From: Wuchereria bancrofti
Taxonomy: Eukaryota; Nematoda; Chromadorea; Rhabditida; Onchocercidae
Assembly: GCA_005281725.1 (NCBI GenBank)
Contig: SSBO01000009.1
Span: 4,848,163-4,912,162 of the forward strand
Length of the DNA: 64,000 nucleotides
Reading direction: 5' to 3'
Positions 13,602-25,200 of the stretch are shown piece by piece. Position numbers and translations under genes: made by a program. How positions within the stretch are numbered: position 1 is the stretch's first letter; each line of letters begins with the position of its first letter. The notes below the pieces were generated by a model. That model saw only the letters and a list, made by a program, of their open reading frames with translations. It made no database searches and was not told the DNA's origin.

Positions 13602-16160
13602 CTAATTCGGTTTGAACTTTCCAAAAACCTCGAAGTTGCAGTTAAACGCAACCTTTTCTTTAGCAGCAAATCTTTCGAACATTCCCTTATATCGCTTTTT
13701 CTCTTTCTCACGAATCTCTGCCAGCTTTTTCTTACATGCCACTATTTGCGCTACTGCTGCCTAAAAATTATGAGTTATGATGATATCACTGAACAAATGA
13801 CATTTCACAACTAATGAGATCACTGTGCTACTGCAGATAGAGAACCTTGTTGTCAGGTTCGTATTCCAGCACTTTTTTGTACTCAATAATTGCTTCATCA
13901 GCATCGTTTTGCTCCTGAAGTGCCTGAAATAAAACAATTTAAGTTAATCTATTCTAAGTGGAGTAGATGAAACAAATGCATTCGAATAATAATGCTTGGA
14001 TTTCTTTAACGTGACATCTTATTTAGAAGAATTACCAAAGCCTTTCGATACAACGCTTTCACACACTTTGGGTCAACTTCAAGTGCTTTGTCACAGTTTT
14101 TTATACATTCCACTGTTTCATCTTGCTTCGCGTATACGAGAGCGCTAAATCAAAGAAAACAAGAGTTAAGTAGAAACTTCAAATCAGAAGATATTGGATA
14201 CGGACTTTTTAAAACTTGGATACCCTCAAGAAACAGTTCTACAAAAAGAAAAAAAAAATCAGAACGCAAGAACCTGTTAAGGTAACCAGCAAGTAACAGC
14301 GCATCCCGTTTGCTTTTGGCTTCATTTTCTAATGATTTTTCATATTCCAACAACTCAATAACGCGCATATATTTTGCGGCTGCAAGGCGCATCTTGCCTT
14401 GTTTGAAAAACATAGTACCCCTTTCTTTCGCAGCTTCTGCAGCATTAAGCTTCTCTTCACCTGTCAATTCCCATGATGCCTTTATCTAAAAACGAAATTT
14501 GCATCTTCTAGCATTTATAAAATTCACAGAATTTAATCTAAAAAGTCTCACGCTTAAAAATTTTATCCAGATATAATACCGAAAAATACCTTCTCATATT
14601 CCTTGAGGAACAAAGTGAAATCAATTTCAGCATGGGGCGGTAAACCATATTCTGAAGGCGGAGTAGCACCAAAAGTGAAACGGTTGCCTTTGAGATGAAT
14701 TATGGACTTTTCACCTTTGTTGAATCGACGGAGAGCGCGGTCAACACCTTCTGGTAGACCCACCTGAAAATAGTTATTTTGAACACACATAACACTGAGC
14801 TTATAGGACTTAGTACTTTGTTTACAAACAAAAAGCATCAGTATATCGCTCTCGTGGGATGTGATCATTGCATTGAGTGCTTATCCTCGGCCTATTATCA
14901 TCATTTGCATAAATGAATGAAAAGAATAAGTTAACTGGAAATAAAGAATTTCTTAACAGCTACCTCAGAACCTTCTCCCAAAATGAAGCTGACTTCCTTA
15001 TCGTAGAACACTTGACCATTGTATGAACCAACGGCACATACTGAAACAAATGCCGACTTCATCCACTGCCGCTGATCCCTCAGCAACTATCCTTCAAACT
15101 GTGAATAGGACACAAAGTCCCTTTCGAGGAAAACACGCATTACTTAGAAAGTTAATCTGGAAAATATAGGTAAACAAATTTAACCACCAGGAAATATAAA
15201 GAGACAAAACTAACCTTTAACAGTTGAGCCTTCAGTGGGACTTGAGTATTTCTCACCCTCTACAATGATTGATCGGGTGATTGTACCATCTCGATCTGGC
15301 GAAATGTCTTCCCCTTGCCAGCTCAGTAATTCAATCTAAAATAATAAATTCTTTCCTTTCACAATCATATTCACATCATTTATACAGCAAATATTATTTG
15401 AAATGCAAATACATTATGAAATGCAAATAAATTAGGAATTCACTTACTTCAAATTTGAGTGTAGCACCGCCAGGAATTTTTGGTGGGCTACCATTTTCGC
15501 CATAGGCGTAATCAGCCCGACAAATGAGATCACATTTCTCGCCCTTTTTCATTGTCGCAACACCAAGATCCCATCCTTTGATAACCTGCAAGGTACCATG
15601 CATGATTCCTCATATCATATACTCTATCGCCATGAATAAATTTGAATTAATAACAGAGAAAGCAACAAATGATTTCCAACTGAAATGATAAAGTGCCAAT
15701 TTTTCCTGTAAAATTAATTGAGTAAATGGTGTATATCAGAGGAATCGCATATATTACCTGTCCGTTGCCCAAGGTGAAATTGAATGGTTCGTTACGGTCA
15801 CGGCTCGAATCGAACTGCTCGCCATTTTCAAGAATTCCTACATAATGCACATACACGCTATCACCTTTTGAAGGATGATGTTCCCCTCTTCCTTCCACTA
15901 ATACTTTTTTCAAAACACCGCCATTCTGAAAAACAAACAGATAAATAGCATCTAACAACGCTGGAAAAATAAATCACTTTCCAATCACATATGGAAATTA
16001 AATTAACAAATTCAAAGAACCGAATTAATTTTCAGCAAGTAAACAAATAACGTTTAATAATGGAAGCATCGATGAGTGAAAAGGAACATTAGTCCTTAAA
16101 GTTCAATAAATCAAAAGTGACCTTTTCAGGAGTGATATCAATTGCATCAACTGCAGCCAT
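13602..16160 (-). CDS. fkb-6: FKBP52-type immunophilin: two FKBP domains plus TPR (FKB-6)
   Basis: Ten exons with consistent phases: 16122-16160, 15758-15925, 15448-15585, 15215-15335, 14964-15040, 14590-14763, 14274-14485, 14036-14144, 13846-13923 and 13602-13760. They encode 424 residues, the length expected for worm FKB-6/vertebrate FKBP4-5. Residues about 30-125 form a peptidyl-prolyl isomerase domain keeping the FK506-pocket residues (VHYVG, QFDSS, QVIKGWD, YAYGE, then [10 protein letters not shown]). A second, diverged FKBP-like domain follows (to about 245, [19 protein letters not shown]). The rest is a TPR domain ([29 protein letters not shown]) of the kind that binds the Hsp90 tail, then the charged helix [14 protein letters not shown]. 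The known role is as an Hsp90 co-chaperone. The start ATG opens [13 protein letters not shown], giving a short leader before domain 1. Confidence 0.97.
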
Positions 16161-16546
16161 TATAATGTGCTCTGAAGCTTAACCTGAAAACAATTTGAGG
16201 AAAACTTAGAATAGAAGTGACATTCCACATTACCAGCACTACCATCACATCAGCTATCCACCGAGCCGAGCCGGAACTGAACTGTTGCCGGATGCCAGTT
16301 CATACTCCCCACGCTCCGCACACCCCCACCTCAATTGACCAGGACTACTCATCGAATCTTCTAGAAGGTTCCTGTTGCGTTTGCTTCCTTGAACCGTTGT
16401 AAAGTTCAAACATACGGCAATTCGGAGGGGAGGGTTGTAAGACATTTGCTGAGAAAGCATTTGGCACTGATCGATTTGTTCTTTCCTTGTTGGTTTCTGG
16501 ACTAAATTGTCGGGGATCATTTACGAGAATATGAGACATTGCAAAG
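16161..16546. promoter_or_regulatory. Divergent promoter region
   Basis: These 386 bases separate the FKBP start on the minus strand from the first ATG of the small membrane-protein locus on the plus strand. The stretch is richer in G and C than its surroundings (CCGAGCCGAGCCGG near 16260), which suits a shared bidirectional promoter. The open frames here look like by-products of that composition. No defined factor site is claimed. Confidence 0.45.
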
Positions 16547-16765
16547 ATGACTGGAAATAGTTCTGAGAAGAAGCACAAGGCGGGATTTGTTATTCGCTCA
16601 GTACTTAATATTTTATTGCTCGTTTTAAGCGTAATGTTTGCCACGTTTAATATATTATTTTTGCCTGTACACTTATTTTATTCACGACCAATGTCCTCTC
16701 TCTTGTTCTTATTAGTGTTTTATCAAGGTATATCGAAATTGAATATCGTTATTGGGATTTGCTAA
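16547..16765 (+). CDS. Hydrophobic 72-codon frame: alternative first exon or separate small gene
   Basis: The frame starts MTGNSSEKKHK, then has two hydrophobic stretches (around LLLVLSVMFATF and LLFLLVFYQ). It can be read in two ways. Alone, it is a 72-residue two-pass membrane protein ending 18 bases before the ATG at 16784. Alternatively, a donor at 16728 (CAAG/GTATAT) joins it in phase to 16800 (acceptor ATTAG), making it the first exon of the following gene and giving a 189-residue protein. Composition looks coding, but only transcript data can choose. Confidence 0.45.
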   Translation: MTGNSSEKKHKAGFVIRSVLNILLLVLSVMFATFNILFLPVHLFYSRPMSSLLFLLVFYQGISKLNIVIGIC

Positions 16766-16783
16766 TTTCGTTACACTGTGGGT

Positions 16784-17777
16784 ATGCTGGATAAATTAGT
16801 ACGTGAGGCGAAATGGTGGGGTGAGACATTTATTGGTCTTGCCAAAGTTATCGCTAGCCCTAATGCTCCTATTCCAGCTACTGATATTCACCCACGTCAA
16901 TCGGCTATTCCCTGTACACCTGCTGAAAGAGTAAGTTTTGCTACATTACTTATTAGTATTAACAAGAAACTGGGTAAAAGGAATTGTGAATTAAAGACCA
17001 AGAACGATAGAACTGTTATATTATATAAGGTTATGTCACCGTACTCATTTCTGCTTTAAAAATCAATAATACCTCTGTACTTGCACTTGAAATTGCGAAG
17101 AAGTCATGAAAGTGAACTTTTGCTACTAGTTAAAATATATAAGCATCTTTGATATCTCTAGAAAATGTCTCTTAAAAACAGTTAAATGTGCTGCTTTTCC
17201 TTTTTTCGAATCATGTTTTTATTCGGTTGCACTTCTTTTCAAAAATGCCCCTCCTTTGATCTCCCCATATCACTATGTTTTAAATTTGTTACAGTTTCGA
17301 GCGTTTCCATTTCGCTGGTGGTGGAAATTGTGTCCGTTTAATAGAAATATCGTTCTATGGATGTCAGTACTGATCCCAATATATATAGCTAAGTTTCCAC
17401 GTATGTTATTTCTGTCATATATTCGTAGATGATTTCTTTTTGATACCCTGTTTGCACATCCTTTAATGGTGCACTCTTTCTTCTTTTTGGTTAAATTATT
17501 CGTGATTTTCATTTTTTATAAGCAAGTTGTTTTTTAAAATGCTTCTGTGATACTAACACATTCCAATTTTTACAAGATCTTCACTTTTATTCTCTTTATG
17601 AAATGCTGAATTCCCTAATTTGCAGCAGAAATTTGGAAAGCCATGTTGGTGCATCAAATTCCAGAACATATGTCTTTGCACAAAAGGCGTGGGAAGGCAC
17701 AGCGCCTTCAAGATGAGCTGTACTTTGCGAAATACGACCCACTAAAAGAAAAAACTCCAGTTGGTGTTAAAAAATAG
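16784..17777 (+). CDS. Small single-pass membrane protein, unrecognised
   Basis: Exons 16784-16930, 17295-17400 and 17626-17777 join in phase to give 134 residues starting MLDKLVREAKWWGETF. A Trp/Phe/Arg-rich segment (FRAFPFRWWWKLCPF) precedes one membrane helix (around IVLWMSVLIPIYIA). A basic tail follows (HKRRGKAQRLQDELYFAKYDP), ending VGVKK. An AATAAA lies near 17896. The amphipathic N-terminus and single helix would suit a small mitochondrial inner-membrane protein, but that is a guess and I do not recognise the family. The alternative start at 16547 would replace the first five codons with a longer hydrophobic region. It is divergent from the FKBP gene. Confidence 0.65.
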
Positions 17778-19298
17778 TTACAAAGTTCTGTCTTGTGTAG
17801 TATTTTTCACTCCATATAGATGATAGTGGACTTCTTTCATTAACTTTCTAATGAATATTACAGAATTGCATAAAGTGTTCATGAAGTTTATTCCAATAAA
17901 GATACATTTTTTGTGTTACGGCTTTTATGCGTTTGAACGACGTAGCTTTATTAAAGTTTGAAATTAAAGATTCGATTAAGCGACGGAAGTCGTCACACTA
18001 AGGTATGCAGAAAATAAGCGCGTTCTGTTGGTCTTTATCTTAAATAACTTTGTCTTTGTTTGGAGTATACAAAGTCCTACAAGTGTCGCATTTGCAATTT
18101 GTATTTTAGAGTTGAAATATATTAGCGGCATACTCCGAAACATTTAAAAGCTGCAATCTAAAGATTGTACGATTCTCCAACACTTTACAACAGCATTAGT
18201 TCTACGGTCTAATATCTGCTGTAACAATGGCACTTTTGGGCGGCTGTATGTTGTATGACCTGTGCCTTTACGCTTTAAGTTGTCTCACTGTTCTTGAATA
18301 GTGATCTACTTTGATTATCTCTTTTATTTTGCAAGTAAGGATGAAGTTATAAGGCAATTGTTTAGAATAGAATGGCAACTTGAATTATTTCATCAAACTC
18401 TTAAAATCGAAAAGAAAAGATTGTCGTTCATAATTCTCAAATAGACTTGTCGAGCTTGTCATTTCTACACATAACAGCTGGTGATTTTTTTGTAGCATAA
18501 TCACAGTTATTATAATAATTGCAACATGAATGTTGAGGTGGTCTAGCGAATTGATGGTAAGGAAGGGTTAGAACCATCCTGCACCACCCACATATTTTGA
18601 GTTCATTGCTTTTATTATTTCCCCGGACTGATAGCGAAATGGACCAAGACTGCCAATAAGGTCTTTAAGAATACAGTATCATGATATTGGCATGAAATTT
18701 CTAGGACAGACACACAAACACGCACATATACACACACACATGTGTCCTTTGGATAGTAGGATAGTAATAGTAGGGGGCGCTTTTGGTACAACCGCCAGTT
18801 GTTTAGGGATAATCATTTGAAAATAGTTGAGGGAGAAATGCTAATGATAAGTTAAAACTGTTCTGTCTTATTCCTGCTCGATCTACGGGGATAATAATGA
18901 TAGGAAACACAGTGATGGGATCACTATGTGATAATGTGTTAATGTCTGTTTGTAGCCTTAAAGCTTATCTCTCATCTGCAAGGCTGCTTCCCACTCTATT
19001 TGAAAAGTGAAATCAGTGCATCCTATCATTCTGAGATATATTTCTCATTTGGCTGAAATTGTGAGCTCACCGAAGTGAGTGTGTCTGTCTGTCTGTCTAA
19101 GTGTGTGTATATATCTGTGTTCCAGTCTCTGTGCTTATTATTCGACGTTGTCGTGTTTTTGATCTAGCGTATCTCCTCGAGAATTTGGGTGGTGAAACAA
19201 AGGAAGCATCGTGGATAGCATTTCTGCTTCATTCATTCTTGTTATTTCCGACTTGAAACGTGTATAGTGTTGAGAAATCCTCAATAATTGCAATTAAA
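17778..19298. other. Intergenic with short microsatellites
   Basis: No gene seen. It contains a CA-rich run near 18713-18740 and GTCT/GT runs near 19078-19110. The last 100 bases probably hold the promoter and leader of the Ig/spectrin gene. Confidence 0.55.
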
Positions 19299-22200
19299 AT
19301 GCGCAACGGAATGGATGATTCAAATCAGCCAACTACTACGACAATCAGTACAATTGCAATAAATGCTGGCAAAAAAGCAACAATTGTTGTCGCATTGCTT
19401 AAGGTTCTTTTCATTTCACTTCCTTATTTTATAGTGATCAGCTTATCGTTGACACTAAAACTAATTCTTTGAAACATTGGGATTTGAAATCACTACATAT
19501 TATTAGATGTTTTAGTGTGTCGTAGTGAAGAACATCTCGTATATATCTTACATTTTCTGCTTTTTCGGGTTCTAAGATTTGATTCATTTCGGTCTTATCA
19601 AAAAAGCATCTCGTACTTTCGATGGTAAACATATACAAACTTTACAATATTTTTTTTACGACTTTACAAATTTTATAAAAGTAAGCATTTACAAACATTA
19701 TATAAATTATACAGTTGATAACCCATTAAAGAAAAAGGCCCAAAATTCGTTTATTTTATGTTTGGGGCACTAAAAATGGACTAATAGTGCTCTTACAATT
19801 GTATTTTCTTCATTTTCTATTTTAATATAAATGAATGAGCACGAAGTTTCAATGAATAATCACATAAAAAAATAACAAAATATTACTATAATAAAAGTAA
19901 AATATAGTGGCTACAAATTCAATAAACGAGCACACTCTACTCAATAAACTAATACATTATTTTTTTTTTAAAAAAAAATGTATTAGTTTTTTGTAATTTT
20001 AAATTACAATTTTTAAAAAAAATTTTTTTTAAATTGTAATTTTAAATTACATTTTTTAAATGTAATTTAATTTTTTAAAAAGAAAATAGAAGTTGTAATT
20101 TTAAAAATATTTTTATTTTTTGTAACTTTACAAAAATTTTAAAAATAGAAGTCTATAACTTTCGCGCTGTAAACTGATGCTTTCCAATTTCCAATTGATC
20201 AGAGTTCTTACTAAAGTGCTAGCAATTGAGATTTAATAGTTATTCTCAGTGCTAATTATTACTTTAAGTTAACTTATCCTATTTTCCATTATTGACTATG
20301 ATCCTATTTATTCTTTAATTTTTGTGGAGAAATTTATAATCATACATTGAACTAAAGACAGCAAAACGCCTTTAACCAGAGATTACTACGCAAATAAGTG
20401 TGTAAATAAATTAACGGGAGCTGAAAGATGCCTCGTATGACTAATAAATTTTTCTTATATAAGCGAGTTAGAGAGAATTTACATTTATTTAAGTAATCAT
20501 AAATTAAATAGAAGCGTTAGAAAATAATTTGAGAAAAGTTATAGTTAAGGAATCGTTAACTTTCTACCACCGATGGGACAGGGAGAGGGAAGAAAATCAA
20601 ACTAAAAAGATTTGCGCCTTCAACTGGGGACAATTCACACTTTCTAAGTAATAATATTAGTCTAGGAAACGGAAATGTAATATATGTAATATAGTTTTTT
20701 TGCTATGTTTTTTTTTTTGAAGCTTTATATAGTTTTGCTCTGTCTGTTTGAATCTCTGCCGATTAGATTGATTAAATCATTTTCAATATGTCTTTTCAAG
20801 TCTATGCAATAGTATCCTGTTTCAAAAATTGATGGTCTGTTTTCCAAAGTTCTTCTGCTAGCTGTGGAAGGGTTATTATTAGTCGACGTCTCAACTTCTT
20901 TCTCTAAATCATTGAATTTTCATCTTATTTCTTTTTTCTTTGTTTTTTAGAGGAAGAGGAGAGAAATAAACTTTTATATACTACTTTAATTTTGCTACCT
21001 TTTTTTACAATTTTTTGAGCGACATTTTTCAATTATAGCTATGGAAGAGATTTGGATGAAAAATGTCATCGTAAAATGTTCACTTATGGTTTTGTTACTA
21101 TATTGATGATCGTGGTTTTTTATCAGATGAAATGAAAGAAATAATTTACAGAGCGTTGGATATGCATGTCTTCGAATTGATGAAATGCAACCGCGAATGC
21201 TTGAACTTGGAGAAAATGTGGAAGAAACCGATGCTTTGCTAGCAACCCATGAAGATCTAATGCATCGACTTAAGATATTTATTGTTATCATTCTCTTTTA
21301 TTTTCACCTCTTTTTGCTTAATGAATCCTGTGGTAATTAATGTCCTAATTTGTGCTTTTATTTGACATTATTATAAATATGTTGCAGAAACGACAAGTGG
21401 TTACATTGAACTCAAAAAATTTTACTATGTCTGGTTGATCATTTTTAACATGGAGTAACAAAGATTTCAGGAAATGATGTCATTTAAAAACGGCTAATTA
21501 ACGAACATCCAGAATTAAGCAGTGACCCAACAATAATAATTGGCCAAATCACACTAGTTATGTGCTAATGCAAAACTTAATTAGTTGATTAATTAAATCA
21601 AATTTTCAGAGTAAAGAAGATCAGGTGGAAGAATTGCTTGCTCGAGCAGATAATTTAGTAATACAGCAAAAGGAACCCGATGTTCATGTTTATGAAGCGA
21701 TGGCTGAAAGTTTGGGTACAGCTTGGAAAGAATTGAACCGTCAACTTCACATGCGAGGATTTTTACTTACTGAGACAAAGCGATTTTATGAACTAGCACA
21801 ACGCCATGAAGAAGTTTGTATTTATTTATTTTTCAGTGATTTGAATTTTTGATACGTGATGCGCAGATTTTAAAGGATTTGCTTCTGATCAGTAAACGAC
21901 ATATTGCTGTTACTTTCTTTAGATTAGTTCGAAAGTGGGAAATATGCTTCGCATAACGATTCAGCGACCGGATATCAACGATCTAGGCAATATCTTGTTA
22001 CAAATTCAACAACTCATCGATGGTTATTGTTTTATTTTTGGAATTGGCTTTTCTGTAATTTGCCGATTCAGATGTTTCAATTGTTTGAATCGAAACTGTA
22101 TCAACTTCTGTTATAGCTCTTTAAAAGACCAAAAAGCCAAAATTGAAAAGTGGTTTCATAGGAATTAAGACTAATCCAGTCAATTCAAAAATCCTGACTA

Positions 22201-25200
22201 AATTTTTAAAAAATGTTAAAGTTTAATGATTAACCTCGTGTCAAGTCCTTTCTTAAATTTAGAACTGATCGATATAACCGCATCAGCTGTAGATAGTGGA
22301 GCGGATGTGATAACACAAATTCGAGTACTGGGCTCTATGGCTGATAATGTAGAAAATGTCCAAGAAACTGCTCAAGCTTGCTTACTGATCGAAAAAACTA
22401 TGTTAAAGGTATGATCGGCCTCCATATTTCTTGAAGATAATTTTGAAAAAAATTGTAATGGAAAGATTTAGTTTAAAAGTTGAATTAAATCAATGGATCA
22501 CATGGCATTCAGTGACTTTATTTATTTTTGAAAGTACAACCAAAAAAATTTTCAAATTTGTTACTTTGCTATCTGCGAACCAATATTGGCTGCTACATTT
22601 TGTGTAGTCCATAATTTTATAAATAAATTATTACTAGTGGGGCTTTCCATGTTCATTGTCATTATTTTTTTTGTGGTTGCGTTGGTAGAACTCACATTTG
22701 TTGGAGTTAATTCGGATCCATTCATACTTATTTATCTTCGGTCTGGCTACTGCTGCTAGTAATACTTCAAAATTTTATAAGTCATGATAGCAACTCACGC
22801 ACCAAATTAAGTAGGATAGAAATTGTGCTTATTGCTGAAAAAAGTGAACTGAGTGCGCTTAGGAATTCGTCAATTTATTGTGCGCGATAGTTACATCTAT
22901 TTTTATCCTTTCACTCATACTTCTAATATTGAATCACAGATGGCGACAGAATGGGAATTGCTTGAAGAATCCTGGAAGAACGAACGACCCAAACTAGAAA
23001 TGCAAATTAATGAAAGTGGAGCAGTTCTGTCTCATATTGAAGAAATTGAAAAATGGCTTCAACAGGCACGAATGCAACTCAATGACGGACAAAACATCAA
23101 TGCATTGATGCAGCAAGTGCTAGTGAGTTCTGTCTTTCAAAAATTAATCATTTAAACTTATTCTTTTTTGTTAGGTTATTGTTAAAGGAAGTTGAACAGG
23201 GGAGCTTTTTTGGGGGAAAATTTCTTGATCAGATTTTTGAATCTAAAATGCAACAAGCAAATGAAATATTTACTGCGTAAGTAACAGGTCGTTTATTTAT
23301 TAAAAGAGATTTTCCTAATGAATAATAGTCACATATTCAGAAACAACTCAAAGCATTAAAAGATATTATATTGGCTATTGATCGAGGTGGCACAAACGCA
23401 AATCATCGCGAACGAGTCATGGTATTGCAAACCGATTTGGACACATTTATGCATGAACTGAAGCAAAGAAAAGATGAAAATGATAAAGTGATTGCATGGA
23501 TTGCAGCTGCAAATACAGTAAGTTAACGAAAGTAGTTAAAATAAAGCTCCCATTAATTTTTTCTGAGATTTGGAATTTGCAGATCTCAGTTCACGATTGT
23601 AAATTACCAATGGTAATTAATTTGACTAATTAATGACTACTAATAGTGACAAATCTAATGCTTCGAAGAATTAATTTATAGAAGATATTTGCTTAATGGT
23701 ACTTAGACATATGCTATTGCTGATAATAAAATATAGCATGATTAAACAAGTGAACTAAATACTCGAAGGGAGATGAGGAAAAGAAAGTTCTTCTAAACAG
23801 TTATCGACAATATATATTTAGATGTTGAATCAGTTGAGTGCAATGGAAACGGATATGCGTAATGCTAATGCAGCCATGGCTGGAGAATTGGCGCCTTTGG
23901 CAAGACAAAAAGCGGAAAAGGTAATTAACGACGGGCGACAAATTTTTCATATTGATCGACGTGTCAATCGATTCATAAATGATATACAAAATAAACTAAA
24001 ACAAATTGAGAATTTGGCTTACGAACGGATCGATGAAAGTAAAGAATTGATGAAGGATCAGGTGATTTGCTAGTTATTCCAGTAATGCTTGTTCATAAAA
24101 TTTAATGAAAAGTAAAATTTGATCGATAAAATAATGAATAGAAAGTAAACAAATTCATTTATTTTTCATTAGATTGTTCGTTTCAGTTATATCGTTTCGA
24201 AAAATGGCTCACTGAAACAGAACAATCATTTGCGGTGAATGGCCGATTAGGTTGCAGTTTGAGTGATGCCATTCAGTTTCATAAAGTTCACAAGGATATG
24301 TTCATTGATATTATCGTGAGTGAGATTTGTGCTCTTTTTTAATTTATATTGCGAAATTCGAAGGAAGAAGCCTTTTTAATAGAATTAATTATTCTGATTC
24401 CCCACACTAACTTCCACTCCCATTCAGATGATCTGTGTTTTTTATATAGAACAAAGGATTTGATCTGTGTTTTTTATATAGAACAAAGGATTTGATCTGT
24501 GTTTTTTATATAGAACAAAGGATTTGAGCTAAACGGTTTGTGGAGCAAAACCCATGAATTAGGCACAGTTGATCGTCAGCGTTTGGAAGAATTTAAGCAA
24601 CGATACGAATCATTAAAAGAAGCGGTGGATGAACGTGTTAACCTTGGCACTGCTTTCCAGCAGGTTGGGAAATTGTACAACTATTTCAGTATACAATTAA
24701 CAGGATAAGACTCATTCGAAGTTCGAGGAGTTAAAAATTGTGAAATTTTTTAATGAGAAATTGCAGAAAAATTAGAGAGGTTGCTTGAAAGAAATAATTA
24801 AATGGAAGGGAAACAATTAGAAAACTAAGCGCAGAAGTTCTTATTTGGTTCAGCTATTTATATGTCATTGAATAATTTCTGTCTAGGAGATTAACACTCA
24901 TCTGAGCTTATATTTTCCCAAAATAGATGATATTACAAAATAATTGGTATTTCAGGTGCAAAAATTTGCTAAAGAACTCGAGAGTTCATTTGAGAGTTTG
25001 AATGCCTTGATTTGTTCAAACCGTACCTATATGAACGAGAAATTGCTCATACAAATGAAAGAAGTATTTCGTATGATCGAAGAAACAATTAGGCAAGAAA
25101 AACATCAAGGTTTATAATAATCTCTTGAAACTTATATGATTTCCGCTTCTTTTAATAATAAAAGAATGTTCATTTTACTCATTACTAGGGATATGGAAAA

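Noticed and set aside
18530..18600. tRNA-like stem (GGTGGT pairing with ACCACC) near a GGTTAGAACC word
   Set aside because: No proper A box or B box, no anticodon arm, and the T-arm-like word has too small a loop. It does not fold as a tRNA.
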